Notes: generated from the sequence alone by a model not told the origin. Counted from the stretch's first letter, positions 35,762 to 45,246 are shown. The stretch: 64,000 nt of DNA from Verrucomicrobium sp. GAS474 (GCF_900105685.1 NZ_LT629781.1:434001-498000), one strand, 5' to 3'. Numbers and translations are program-made.

Positions 35762-36574
35762 TTAAAGCGTGGCGACCGCGCCCGCCGCGATTTCCCGGGC
35801 CTCGCCGTTCCACGTGATCCAGACGGGACGCGACGCGAGGTTCTGAACCTGCCGTCCGTCGACGCCGCAGCGGAGGGCGCGCTGGGCGCGGAGGTAGTCG
35901 GCGATCTCGATGTTCGTGGCGCACCACGCGTTCCCCTCCTTCGCGACCCGCTCGGCGAAGCGTTCGATCACGTCCCAGTTGTTGTCGTTCGGGAACTCGT
36001 AGCTGTGGCCCCAGACGTAGAGGAGGCGGAGCCGCGCCTGCCACGACTGCATCGGGGTGAAGAATTCCTCGGCCTTCGCGGCGAGGTCGTGCTTGTGATG
36101 GCAGGTGGGATGCCAGAGGAGGAGGTTCTCCGGGACGTGGAAGCGGCCATGGGACTCGACGGTCCGCGCGTACTCGATCCCGAGGTGGGGAAGGCGGGAG
36201 ACGACCTCCGGGCTGTGGGTCCCGAAGGGATAGGACATCCCCCGGACGGGATAGCCCGCCAGCGCCTCGAGGGCGGCCCGGTCGTCGAGGATCTCCCGCG
36301 CCAGCTCTTCGCGGGAAAGGGCGTCGAGATGGGGATGGGTCACCGAATGGGCCGAGATCTCATGCCCCGCGAAGAGGGTGGCGATCTCTTCCCGCGCCAG
36401 TTTCTTCTCCCGGCCCAGAACCCCCGAATTAAGATGGAACGTCCCCTTCAGGCCGTGGGCGTTGAGGATCTCGACGAGGCGGCGATCCTCGACGACGCCG
36501 TCGTCGTAGCTCAGCGTGACGGCGCGGCTGACGCCGCCGGGAAAGAGATCCAGCCGGATGGAAGGGAGGGCCAT
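35762..36574 (-). CDS. Polysaccharide deacetylase (NodB/CE4-like)
   Basis: A 270-residue NodB-homology protein with no signal peptide. The metal triad region is SYDDG (TFDDG in most CE4), followed by HSVTHPHL (HxxxH), YPFGTHSPEVV (motif 3) and a late HSYEFPN. Such proteins remove N- or O-acetyl groups from sugars. The cytosolic location suggests action on imported oligosaccharides or a non-wall substrate. It is between GH36 (57 bp) and the DedA-rhodanese gene (14 bp), all minus strand. Confidence 0.88.
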   Translation of the reverse strand: MALPSIRLDLFPGGVSRAVTLSYDDGVVEDRRLVEILNAHGLKGTFHLNSGVLGREKKLAREEIATLFAGHEISAHSVTHPHLDALSREELAREILDDRAALEALAGYPVRGMSYPFGTHSPEVVSRLPHLGIEYARTVESHGRFHVPENLLLWHPTCHHKHDLAAKAEEFFTPMQSWQARLRLLYVWGHSYEFPNDNNWDVIERFAERVAKEGNAWCATNIEIADYLRAQRALRCGVDGRQVQNLASRPVWITWNGEAREIAAGAVATL

Positions 36575-36631
36575 CCCCCCATTTTCCCGAAAACGGGACG
36601 CTTGGCCATCGCTTTTAAGCGACGCCCCCGC

Positions 36632-38728
36632 TCAAAAGGCGAGGCCGACCTCGATCTCCCGGCCCGGCCCGACGGGGAGGTCGAGACGCCACAGGCCGTT
36701 CCCGCAGGCCGCGGCATTGACCCCGGGCAGCGAGGGCATCCCGCCGTCGATCCAGAGATAGACGGGGCCCGTCTCGGCGAGGGTGAAGCGGAGCGTGTTC
36801 CCCGCCTCCGCCACCGTCCCGGGCGCCAGCGCGAGGGGCCCCATGTATTTGTCGGCCCGCCCCAGGACGACAGCGCGGGTCGCCTCGCCGGGGACGGCGA
36901 CCAGCCAAAAGAGCTCGTCGCCGAAATGATCGAGCGCGAGCGGGAACCCCTCGCCCGGCCGGAGGACCCGGAGCGTCCGATCCGCCCACCGGAAGAGGAT
37001 CGTCCGCCCGGAGGCGGGAGCCGCCGCCTCATCCTCGGCTTTCCCCTCGGAGACGAGGCGGTAGGACTGGCCCGCCTCCCAGTCCCGCCCGGAGAGGGTG
37101 CCCGAGACCGGCTGCTCCGGGGCGGTGAGGTTGTAGGCGATGAGGGCGACCGCCGACGGGGTGAGCGGGGCGATGGTCTTGAAGAGCGCCCGGTCCTCGT
37201 AGGTGTCGACGAAGAGACTGTCGGGAGCGGGGACGGCGGGATGGGCCGGCATGAGGAGCCGCCCGTCGGCGTAGCAAAGCGGGGCGACCTGGGCGGCGTC
37301 GATCTCGTCGGGAGCGTCGGAGAGGTAGATGGGGCCGCCGGAGAGTGCCTTGCTCCGGGCCATGAGCGGCCCGGCGAGCGCGTCGCTCGAATGGAACATG
37401 TCGTGGTCGCACCAGACGGTCTGGCCGAGCCAGAGGGAGTTGAAATAGGAGTTGGAGAGATGGTGCTTCGCCCGCCAGAGATCGCCCTTCTTGTAATCCT
37501 CGCTGCACCGGGTCAGCTGCGTCGAACGGGTGTTGAAGGCGCAGATGTTATTGTGGGCCATGCAGTTGATGCCCCCCAGGAAGCGCCGGCCCATCCCGGC
37601 CTCGAAGGCGGCGTGGCTGCGGCGCGTGGCGCTCACGGCGTTGGCGACGCGGCCCGAGTAGAAGACGACGTTCTTCGCCTCGCCGTCGGCCTTGATGAAA
37701 TCGAACCCGGCGTCGGCGATCGAATCGAGCCACGCGCGGTAGAACCGGTCGGCGGCCTCGGCGGAGCCGTCGGGAAGCCAGCGCCCCTTGTCGAACTCGA
37801 CGAGGGTGGCGGCGATGTCCGGGGGGAATTTTTCAGGCCCGTGGAGGCCGCCCCAATAGCCGCTGAAGTTGATCCAGAGGCCGAGCCAGTCGATCCCCGC
37901 CGCGCGGCGCGCCTCCTGCACCGCCGTCCAGCCGTTCGGGAAACGACTCGCGTCGGTGCCGAAGCTGACCAGGCGGTCGTCGGGCATCCCGTTGTTCCCC
38001 TCCTGCGTGTCGTGGAGGGCGCCGGGGAGGGAGCTGTCGAGGTGGCCGTCGTCAATCAGCACCCACCGGATGGGGACGCCCGATTTCTTAAGATCGGCGA
38101 AGGCCGAGACGAGGAGGGGCTCCGAAATGTCGAGCTTGTACTGCTCGAAGGTACACCAACCGAGATAGTGGAACGGCTCCGGGAGCGTCTTCCCCGCGCG
38201 GAGGCCGAGGCTGCCCGCGATGCGGGGATGTTCGGCGGCCTGCTCCCACACGCGGCGGCAGGCGCGGTAGGGATCGGCGTCCCGTGCCCAGGCCAGGAGG
38301 GGCAGGGTTTCCTCCAGCCCGGCGAGGCCGAAATGATCGCCCTCCAGCAGGAGCCCCTCCGCGTCGCCGCGCAGCCACGCCATGAGGAGATCGCTGACGA
38401 GGGGCAACACCGCGAGGTAACCTCCCCCGGCCAGCTCGACGAGGAGGAACATCCCGCCCCGCTTCAGGTTCTTCAACTCGGGGACCGGGAGCGGATGGCA
38501 CTGGTTGTACCCCTCGGGCCAAAGGTCGAGATCGGGCGCGATGGCGTGGCGCTGGAAGGGGGCGAAATAGCAGGCCTTCGCCATCGCGGGGAGACGGAGG
38601 CGGAGGCGGACGGGTGGCTCCGCATGCAAACCGGGAACGATGCGAACGGGAGACTCGACGAGTCCTTCGGCAGAGGGAGCGATGGTGCTGAGGTCGATTT
38701 CAGGGAAGTCGACGAGAGAGGCAGACAT
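36632..38728 (-). CDS. GH36-type alpha-galactosidase / raffinose synthase-like (Sip1) glycosidase
   Basis: A 698-residue protein without signal peptide. The TIM-barrel motifs of the raffinose-synthase/Sip1 branch of GH36 are present: RWVLIDDGHLDS, GFDFIKADGE (nucleophile Asp) and TVWCDHDMFHSSD (acid/base Asp), with GGPIYLSDAPDEID after it. Activities in this branch are alpha-galactosidase or galactosyl transfer; the substrate here is unknown. Being cytosolic, it would act on imported oligosaccharides. It lies between a PEP-CTERM gene and the deacetylase in one minus-strand group. Confidence 0.88.
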   Translation of the reverse strand: MSASLVDFPEIDLSTIAPSAEGLVESPVRIVPGLHAEPPVRLRLRLPAMAKACYFAPFQRHAIAPDLDLWPEGYNQCHPLPVPELKNLKRGGMFLLVELAGGGYLAVLPLVSDLLMAWLRGDAEGLLLEGDHFGLAGLEETLPLLAWARDADPYRACRRVWEQAAEHPRIAGSLGLRAGKTLPEPFHYLGWCTFEQYKLDISEPLLVSAFADLKKSGVPIRWVLIDDGHLDSSLPGALHDTQEGNNGMPDDRLVSFGTDASRFPNGWTAVQEARRAAGIDWLGLWINFSGYWGGLHGPEKFPPDIAATLVEFDKGRWLPDGSAEAADRFYRAWLDSIADAGFDFIKADGEAKNVVFYSGRVANAVSATRRSHAAFEAGMGRRFLGGINCMAHNNICAFNTRSTQLTRCSEDYKKGDLWRAKHHLSNSYFNSLWLGQTVWCDHDMFHSSDALAGPLMARSKALSGGPIYLSDAPDEIDAAQVAPLCYADGRLLMPAHPAVPAPDSLFVDTYEDRALFKTIAPLTPSAVALIAYNLTAPEQPVSGTLSGRDWEAGQSYRLVSEGKAEDEAAAPASGRTILFRWADRTLRVLRPGEGFPLALDHFGDELFWLVAVPGEATRAVVLGRADKYMGPLALAPGTVAEAGNTLRFTLAETGPVYLWIDGGMPSLPGVNAAACGNGLWRLDLPVGPGREIEVGLAF

Positions 38729-38792
38729 GACCCGAGAGGATGGGTCAACCGCCGTTCGCTTGTCAAAGCGGGAAGGGGATTTTAATTTTTGT

Positions 38793-40817
38793 TTAAATAA
38801 TCGCCTGAGAATCCTTCCGACGCTCCCGCACCTTCTTGGCAGTCCCGGCGAGGCAACATCCCAAGCCGAGAAGCGCCCACGTCGAGGGTTCCGGCACGGC
38901 GACGGCGGTGAGGGTGATCGAGTTGGTCAGGTAGTTGATCGTGAAGGCATTGTTGCCGATGACGATCTTCGTCCCGTCGGTCTCGCCGAGGAAGTAGCCG
39001 GTGGTCGTCCCGCTGCTCTGGGCCAACGTCAGCACCGTCCCGAGGGCGAGCGTGGTGCTGCCGAGGTCGGTCCCGGAGAGCGAGGCGATGCCCGAGCCGA
39101 GGACGAGGGTGCCGGTGACGGTGACGAGATCGATCGTCCCAGCATCGCTGTTCAGCTCGAACTGGAGCTGGGACGAGGTGGTGAAGGTCAATCCTCCCGC
39201 GAAGTTCAGCGTCCCGACCGCCCCGGCGTTGCCCGCGTTGACGATGGAAGTCCCCGCTGTTCCCGCGCCGACCGTCGTCGCGCCGTTGATCGTCCCAATG
39301 CCGCCGAGGATCGCGTTGCCGGTGGTGGTCGACTTCACGCTCACGACCGAACCCGAGGCGAGGCTGCCGTTCACCAACAGTGTCCCGGCGTTGACCGTCG
39401 TGGCACCGGTGTAGGTGTTGGTCCCGGAAAGGGTCCAGGTGCCGGTCCCCGCCTTGAGGATCGAGGTCTTGTTCGTCGTGCTGTTGTTGACGATGGCCCC
39501 GGCGACCTCGCCCGTCCCGGAGGTCGAGCCCTGGAGGGTGAGGGTCTTCGAGCCCGCGCCGGTCGCGGTAAAGTCGCTGGTGAACTTCAACGCCCCCGTC
39601 CCCGACTGGTCGAGCGTCGCGCCGCCGGTCGTCCCCGCGAGGTTGATGACACGGTCGGTGGTTTCCCCCGTGCCGGTATCGACGAGGGTCCCGGTGGTCA
39701 TCGTCGCGCCGATGGCGATGGTGCCGTTGGCGACCGTGACCGGAGCGCCCAGACTGCTCTTCGCGACGCCGCCGGAGACGCTGTTCAGCGTGCTCACGCT
39801 GAGCGTTCCCGCCTGGATCGCGGTCGCCCCGGTGTAGGAATTCAACCCCGATAGGGTCATCCAACCCGCCCCCGCCTTGATCACCCCCGCGCTGCTGCCG
39901 CTGAAGGCACCCGAGAAGAGCAGATCGACCGCCGCCGCACCGTCGGCGACGGTGAACGTCTTCGCCGACGCCCCCGACATGTTCGCCGCCATCGTCGACG
40001 TCGTGGCGCTGGCCAGCGTCACGACGCTGTTGCCGAACCAGCTCGCCGCCCCGGTCGTCCCCTGCAGTGTCCCGCCGGTCATCGTGATTGTCCCGTAGAT
40101 ATAGGTGTAAGCCTGGCTGAAGGTCCCCCCATTGAGGGTCAGCGCGCCGATCGTCACATTCTGGGAAGCCCCGGTGGAAGCCATCGCCCCGCTCTCCACG
40201 ACGATAGACGAGGCCGAGGTCGTCGGCTGCGTGCTGCCGGAAATGGCGAGGACGAGGGTCCCTGCGCTGACGTCGATCGCCCCGGCGTAGGTGGTGCCGC
40301 TGAGGGTCAGCGTCCCGGCCCCGGTCTTCGTGATCCCGCTCCCGCCCGTGGTGGTGATCGAGCCGCTGAGGGTGAGGTTCGCGTCGGTCTCGATCGTCGT
40401 GCTGCTCCCCAGGACGACGGGGGCGGAGACGACGTTCGTGTTCGCCGTCCGCGAGGCGTTGCTGACGAGGAGGGCGCTGCCGCTCGCCGCCTGGAGGGTC
40501 AGCGTGTTCGTCGCGCTGCCCGCGAGGGTGAAGAGGTAATTGCTCCCGTTCGTCGTGTTGTTGAAGGTGAGGGAGCCGAGGGTGATCGGCGCGTCGAGGG
40601 TGATCGTCTGGGAACCGGCGAGGTTCAGGGTCAGGTTCGCGACGTCGCCGATCGCATTGGGATAGGCCGTCCCGCCCCAGTTCGCCGCCGTGGTCCAGGT
40701 GTAGGCGGTCCCGGCGGCCGTCGGGGTCCACGTGTAGGTCGCCGCCCGGGCGGAGGTTCCCGACAGGACGCAGGCCAGCATGAGGGAGAAAAGCGATGGG
40801 AGGGAGATGGTTTTCAT
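38793..40817 (-). CDS. PEP-CTERM protein with autotransporter-associated beta-strand repeats (1)
   Basis: A 674-residue exported protein. A signal peptide (core FSLMLACVLSGTSARA) leads to a long Thr/Ser/Gly-rich beta-helical body. Several PATR-type repeats occur, for example GTGTWTLSGTNTYTGATTVN and the similar GAGWMTLSGLNSYTGATAIQ. The C-terminus is VPEPSTWALLGLG, a hydrophobic segment and a basic tail, the PEP-CTERM sorting signal cut by an exosortase. No exosortase gene is in the window. It is divergent from the GntR-type hybrid regulator with a palindrome between them, and upstream of GH36. Confidence 0.9.
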   Translation of the reverse strand: MKTISLPSLFSLMLACVLSGTSARAATYTWTPTAAGTAYTWTTAANWGGTAYPNAIGDVANLTLNLAGSQTITLDAPITLGSLTFNNTTNGSNYLFTLAGSATNTLTLQAASGSALLVSNASRTANTNVVSAPVVLGSSTTIETDANLTLSGSITTTGGSGITKTGAGTLTLSGTTYAGAIDVSAGTLVLAISGSTQPTTSASSIVVESGAMASTGASQNVTIGALTLNGGTFSQAYTYIYGTITMTGGTLQGTTGAASWFGNSVVTLASATTSTMAANMSGASAKTFTVADGAAAVDLLFSGAFSGSSAGVIKAGAGWMTLSGLNSYTGATAIQAGTLSVSTLNSVSGGVAKSSLGAPVTVANGTIAIGATMTTGTLVDTGTGETTDRVINLAGTTGGATLDQSGTGALKFTSDFTATGAGSKTLTLQGSTSGTGEVAGAIVNNSTTNKTSILKAGTGTWTLSGTNTYTGATTVNAGTLLVNGSLASGSVVSVKSTTTGNAILGGIGTINGATTVGAGTAGTSIVNAGNAGAVGTLNFAGGLTFTTSSQLQFELNSDAGTIDLVTVTGTLVLGSGIASLSGTDLGSTTLALGTVLTLAQSSGTTTGYFLGETDGTKIVIGNNAFTINYLTNSITLTAVAVPEPSTWALLGLGCCLAGTAKKVRERRKDSQAII

Positions 40818-40955
40818 GGAAGGGGAGGCTCAGTCGACGCATTGGCGCATTCGGCGCGTTTGCAATATTCTCTACCTCCAAGATAACTCCCTTCCTTCCC
40901 CGCCCGACATTCAATTCCCGCCGCCGCCATCGAATCAGATCGGGTTATTTCAACA

Positions 40956-40971
40956 AATTGTTTTAACAATT
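40956..40971. promoter_or_regulatory. Inverted repeat between PEP-CTERM gene 1 and the GntR-type regulator
   Basis: AATTGTT-TT-AACAATT is a perfect 7-2-7 inverted repeat in the 235-bp divergent gap. It lies about 82 bp before the regulator start and 139 bp before the PEP-CTERM start. It resembles the ATTGT...CAAATTG element before the two other PEP-CTERM genes. It is a likely operator for the adjacent regulator. I saw no further gene in the gap. Confidence 0.6.
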
Positions 40972-41052
40972 CGATGAGAACCCCGGGAACGGCCCCCTCC
41001 CGGGGGAACTTCCCCTTGTCGAAACGGCCCCCCACCCCCGAGACTGTTTCCC

Positions 41053-42936
41053 ATGGCCGCAGGGACCCTTGTCAACGGAGCCGAAGCCCTCCTCCGCGCC
41101 TGGCTGAAAGAGCACGGCATCGGCGAAGGGGACCGCCTTCCCTCGGAGCGGGACTTCGCGAAGACCCTCGGCATCCAGCACTACGCCCTGAACCGGGCGA
41201 TGGCCCGGCTGATCGCCGAGGGCCTCGTCGTCCGCGAGGGGTACAAGCTCTTCGGCGCGGCCCGGAAGGCCCCCGCCGCCGCCTTCGCCTGCCACCTGAT
41301 CCTCGCCCACCGCTCCCACTACCTCCCGAATTACCGGAAGATCGCGAAGGAACTCGGAATCGACCTCGTCGTCCACCGCTGGGAGACGACGGAGGAGATC
41401 GGCACCACGCTCCAGCGCCTCGACCCGGAGCGGACCGAGGGCATCGTCCTCGACCCCCCCTTCGGCTACGATCCCCACCATTGGGAGGAGGCGGCGACGG
41501 CCCTGGCGCGGCGCGGCGTTCCCCTCGTCTGCATCGACACCCCCGCGCGGGAGCTCTGCTCGATCCTCGGCGACCCGCCCCGCTCGCTCGCCCTGATCGT
41601 CGACCACCTCCACGGGCTCGGCCACCGGGAGCTCGCCCTCACGGCCCCCTCGCCGTGGACCTCCGCCCTCGCCGAAATCCTCGACACCTGGAAGAGTCTC
41701 TGCCGCCAGCACGGCCTCCCCGCCTCGGCGAAGCGGATCGCGAGCCCCGACCGGGCGATGCCCCTGCGGGAAGACTTCGTCGACCTGGCCGACCGCCTCG
41801 ACGCGGAATGGAGCGACGTGACGGCGCTGGTCTGCGCCCACAACGCCTCGAACATTCCCCCCCTGCTGGAGATCCTCTCCCTCCGCAAAAAGCAGGTCCC
41901 CCGCGACCTCTCCCTCCTCTCCCTCCGGGATTCGGCGGCGCTGCGGACCCTCGTCCCCCCCATCGGCGCCGCCGAGTCGGACATCAATCTCATCCGCGAA
42001 AACGCCTTGCTCATGGTCCAGTCGCTCGCCCGGAAACGGAACAGGCCGGGCGCCGCCTCCGCCCCGTTCCAGATCCGCATCCAGCCCCAGCTGATCGTCC
42101 GGGGATCGACGGCCCCCGGACCCGCCGTCTGGGAAAGAAAGCCCTCGGGAAAAGCCAAATCCCCCCCGCCGGGCGAGGCGCCGCACGAGAAAACGATCCC
42201 GCCCCGGCCCGAGTTCCCGCCCGAGGCCGAACTCGAGGCGATGCGGCGGCGTCCCTACGACCGAGTCGCCCGGATCGACGCCGCCCGCTTCCTCCAGCTC
42301 GACCTCCAGCCCCACATGAACCGGCCCCTGAACTACCGGCGCGGCTGGCTCGGCGACCTCCCGCTGAAGCACATCCCTCCCGGGCTCCACTCGATCCACG
42401 GCGTCCCCTTCCACATCCGGGGCGGCCCCCGCCGCTCCGATTGCGGGGCCGTCATCTTCCAGTCGACCGTCAACGTGCAGGGCAGCGCGAGGGAACTCCC
42501 CTCGGCCCTCCGCGTCCCGGTCGAGGCGAAGGTCCGCGCGCTCTACTTCCTCCACGGGTGCGGCTACGCCCGTTTCCTGAGGCCCTTCGGCGCGTACCGG
42601 TTTTACCGGGGCCAGAAACGGATCGGGGAAATCCCCCTCGTCCCCCTCGGCCAGCCCCCCGCCGAATATCCCTCCGGCGTCCTCTCCCCCGCCTTCCTCA
42701 AGGCGAACATCCAGGACTGGTGGTCCGACCTCCCCCACTTCGATCTCCCCGGGGCCCGCGTCGCCCCCTTCAACCAGAGCGAGCCGACCGACGCCGCCCA
42801 GCGCCACGCCTACCTCTACACGCTCGAATGGATCAACCCCGAGCCCGAAAAGCCCCTCGACGAAATCGAAGTCGCCATCGACCCGACCCAGTCGACCACC
42901 CTCGGCCTCCTCGCCATCTCCGCCCTCCGGGTGTAG
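41053..42936 (+). CDS. Hybrid regulator: GntR-type DNA-binding, LacI-like sensor and C-terminal beta-sandwich domain
   Basis: A 627-residue protein. Residues 1-70 form a GntR winged helix (GEGDRLPSERDFAKTLGIQ then NRAMARLIAEGLVVREG). Residues about 80-360 resemble the LacI/periplasmic-binding effector domain, ending IQPQLIVRGSTAPG. A Pro-rich linker leads to a third domain (about 390-627) with NRPLNYRRGWLGDLP, GVPFHIRGG, RALYFLHGCGYARF and YTLEWINPEPEK. Such blocks are seen in beta-sandwich modules attached to secreted glycosidases. That module is unusual on a regulator and may sense carbohydrate. There is no signal peptide. Divergent from PEP-CTERM gene 1. Confidence 0.82.
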   Translation: MAAGTLVNGAEALLRAWLKEHGIGEGDRLPSERDFAKTLGIQHYALNRAMARLIAEGLVVREGYKLFGAARKAPAAAFACHLILAHRSHYLPNYRKIAKELGIDLVVHRWETTEEIGTTLQRLDPERTEGIVLDPPFGYDPHHWEEAATALARRGVPLVCIDTPARELCSILGDPPRSLALIVDHLHGLGHRELALTAPSPWTSALAEILDTWKSLCRQHGLPASAKRIASPDRAMPLREDFVDLADRLDAEWSDVTALVCAHNASNIPPLLEILSLRKKQVPRDLSLLSLRDSAALRTLVPPIGAAESDINLIRENALLMVQSLARKRNRPGAASAPFQIRIQPQLIVRGSTAPGPAVWERKPSGKAKSPPPGEAPHEKTIPPRPEFPPEAELEAMRRRPYDRVARIDAARFLQLDLQPHMNRPLNYRRGWLGDLPLKHIPPGLHSIHGVPFHIRGGPRRSDCGAVIFQSTVNVQGSARELPSALRVPVEAKVRALYFLHGCGYARFLRPFGAYRFYRGQKRIGEIPLVPLGQPPAEYPSGVLSPAFLKANIQDWWSDLPHFDLPGARVAPFNQSEPTDAAQRHAYLYTLEWINPEPEKPLDEIEVAIDPTQSTTLGLLAISALRV

Positions 42937-42946
42937 CCGTTCCGCC

Positions 42947-43942
42947 TCACTCCTCCTCCACCTCCGGCGTGATCCAAAGATGGATCAGCCGATGCCGCCT
43001 CAGCACCGTCAGCCGCGACGTCCGCCCCGATTCCCGCAGCACCAAGAGCCGGTGGAGCTCATGGACCGAGCGGAGCTCCTCGTGATCGAGCCAGATGAGG
43101 AGGTCGTTCTGCTCCACCCCTGCCGCCTCGGCGGCGGAGCCCTCCTGCACTTCCTGCACGAGGATCCCCGACCGCTGCCGCAGCTGGTGGAAGCGGGCGA
43201 CCTTCTCGTGGATCGGGACGTCCTGCCCCGCCACGCCGATCCGGGCGCGCCGGATATGGCCCTCCTTGATCAGCCAGCTCACGATGAACTCGGCGGTCTT
43301 GCTCCCGATGGCGAAGCAGATCCCCTGCGCCGAGGCGATGATCGCCGTGTTCACGCCGATGACCCGCCCCCGCGCGTCGAGGAGGGGGCCGCCGGAGTTC
43401 CCCGGATTGAGCGCCGCGTCGGTCTGGATCACGTTGTCGATCAGCCGCCCCGTCCGCGCCGGGAAGGTCCGCCCGAGCGCGCTCACGATCCCCGCCGTGA
43501 CGGTGTGGTCGAAGCCGAGGGGATTCCCGATCGCGATGGCGATCTGGCCCACCTGGATCTCGCCCGATTCGGCGAACCGGAGGTAGGGAAGATCGGGCAG
43601 GTCGATCCGGAGGACGGCGAGGTCGGTGTCGGGATCGTCGCCGACGACCTCGGCGCGGACGCTGCGTCCGTCCGAGGTCTGGACCCGGAGACGCTCCGCC
43701 CCGTCGATCACGTGGCTGTTCGTCACCACGAGGCCGTCGGGGGAGATCAGGAAGCCCGAGCCGCTTCCGCCCCGTTCCCCTCCCTCAGTCCGGGCCTCGA
43801 TGTGAACGACGGCGGGACCGGCCCGCCGGACCGCCTCGGTCACCGCGCCCGAATAGGCGTCGAGGAGCTCCGGATCGGAAAACCGCCGCTGCTGCGTCCC
43901 CTCGGGCTCCCCGGGCCGCCCGCCCGTTAGTTCATTATTCAT
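42947..43942 (-). CDS. HtrA/DegP-like S1C serine protease with PDZ domain
   Basis: A 331-residue trypsin-like protease. The catalytic triad is visible: His in VVTNSHVIDGAE, Asp in DTDLAVLRID and Ser in NPGNSGGPLLD. One PDZ domain occupies about residues 235-325 (GILVQEVQEGSAAEAAGVEQ, then DLLIWLDHEELRS). There is no signal peptide or membrane anchor, so unlike most HtrA proteins it may be cytosolic. The start codon lies inside a 23-bp inverted repeat (43927-43949). Downstream of the MFS gene (59 bp) and convergent with the hybrid regulator. Confidence 0.92.
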   Translation of the reverse strand: MNNELTGGRPGEPEGTQQRRFSDPELLDAYSGAVTEAVRRAGPAVVHIEARTEGGERGGSGSGFLISPDGLVVTNSHVIDGAERLRVQTSDGRSVRAEVVGDDPDTDLAVLRIDLPDLPYLRFAESGEIQVGQIAIAIGNPLGFDHTVTAGIVSALGRTFPARTGRLIDNVIQTDAALNPGNSGGPLLDARGRVIGVNTAIIASAQGICFAIGSKTAEFIVSWLIKEGHIRRARIGVAGQDVPIHEKVARFHQLRQRSGILVQEVQEGSAAEAAGVEQNDLLIWLDHEELRSVHELHRLLVLRESGRTSRLTVLRRHRLIHLWITPEVEEE

Positions 43943-43949
43943 GAACTAA
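43927..43949. promoter_or_regulatory. Inverted repeat over the HtrA-like start codon
   Basis: TTAGTTCAT-TATTC-ATGAACTAA is a perfect 9-5-9 inverted repeat. The start codon (complement of 43940-43942) is inside it. It could be an operator overlapping initiation or an mRNA hairpin that masks the start. Confidence 0.55.
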
Positions 43950-44001
43950 TATACGCACTCCCCCGCCGGGCGCAAATGGAGGGGGATTTCCCCCCTGCCC
44001 G

Positions 44002-45210
44002 CTACGCTTCCGCTCTCTCTTGGCCGCCCTCTTCGGGCAACGCGCTCCCCAGGGTCCAGAATACCACGCTGAGGAGGACGCCGCCCAGCAGGCCGAGCGC
44101 AAGGTGGAAGGCGCTCCCGAAGAGGAGCGGGCAGACGACGCCCGAATCGAGCGCGAAGAGCATCATGAACATGAAGGTCTGGAAGGAGGAGGCGAGGCCC
44201 CGGATGCGGGGCAGCAACTCGAGCGAGAGGACCGTCATCGCCGGGGTGGCGAGGGCCGCGCCGAGCGAGTAGACGAAGATCGGGACGACCGCCCACGGCA
44301 CGCGGAGCGCCCCCCCGGCCAGGCCCGTGTAGAGGAGATTCATCCCCGTCCCGGCGAACATGATGAGGAAACCGGCCCGGATGGTGAAGGCGGGCGCGAA
44401 GCGGTGGCTCATCTTCCCCGCCGCGAAGGAACCGAGGGTCATGCCGCCGATCAGCGGGATGAAGAGCCACGCGAACTGGGTGACGGGGAGGTGAAGGAGG
44501 TCGAGGACGAAGGCCGGGGCGGCGGCGACGTAGAGCATGATCCCGAAGAAGCTGAACGCCGTCCCGAGGGACTGGAGGAGGAACCGGCCGTGACGGGCGA
44601 CGTGCCAGTAATTCGCGACGATGACGCCGAACCGGAAGGCGTGCCGCTCCTCCGGGACGAGGGTCTCCCGCAGGAACCGGTGGCAGGCGACGAGGAGGAC
44701 GAGGCCGAAGAGGGCGATGAAGACAAAGACCGAGCGCCAACCGAAGGTGGCCTGGAGCCAGCCGCCGAGGATCGGGGCGATCGCCGGGGCGAGGCCGAAG
44801 ACGACCGAGATGTAGGAGAGGGTCCGCTGGGCCTCGGCCCCGCTGAGGAAGTCCCCGACGACGGCCCGGCCGATGACCGGCCCCGCGCCCGCCGAGAGAC
44901 CCTGGAGGAGGCGGAAGAAGAGGAGCCAGCCGAGGCTCGGCGCGAAGACCGCCCCGACCGATCCGGCGACGTAGAGGTACATCGAGGCGAGCAGGACCGA
45001 ACGCCGCCCGAACGAATCGGAGAGGGTCCCGTAGAGGAGCGACATCACCGCGAAGGCGAAGAGATAGATCGTGAGGGTCTGCTGCACCGCGGGAAGGGTC
45101 GCCGAGAACTCCCGCGCGATGAACGGCAGGGAGGGAAGATAGGCGTCGATGCAAAGCGCCCCGAGCATCGTCAGGGCGGCAAGGAGGACAATCAGGAGCC
45201 GGTGGTTCAT
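44002..45210 (-). CDS. MFS drug/metabolite exporter, Bcr/CflA type
   Basis: A 402-residue inner-membrane protein with 12 hydrophobic segments. It shows LCIDAYLPSLPFIAREF in the first segment, typical of Bcr/CflA, then the MFS motif GTLSDSFGRRSVLLASMYLY (GxLaDrxGrr type) and a proton-antiport motif region RLLQGLSAGAGPVIGRAVVG. The ATG at 45210 is chosen because the longer reading would enter repeat R4. The substrate is unknown. Repeat R4 lies immediately upstream, so its promoter is probably in or beyond the repeat. Confidence 0.92.
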   Translation of the reverse strand: MNHRLLIVLLAALTMLGALCIDAYLPSLPFIAREFSATLPAVQQTLTIYLFAFAVMSLLYGTLSDSFGRRSVLLASMYLYVAGSVGAVFAPSLGWLLFFRLLQGLSAGAGPVIGRAVVGDFLSGAEAQRTLSYISVVFGLAPAIAPILGGWLQATFGWRSVFVFIALFGLVLLVACHRFLRETLVPEERHAFRFGVIVANYWHVARHGRFLLQSLGTAFSFFGIMLYVAAAPAFVLDLLHLPVTQFAWLFIPLIGGMTLGSFAAGKMSHRFAPAFTIRAGFLIMFAGTGMNLLYTGLAGGALRVPWAVVPIFVYSLGAALATPAMTVLSLELLPRIRGLASSFQTFMFMMLFALDSGVVCPLLFGSAFHLALGLLGGVLLSVVFWTLGSALPEEGGQERAEA

Positions 45211-45246
45211 GGGAACCGCCGAGCCTAGGGGCTGTCGTGCACTTTG

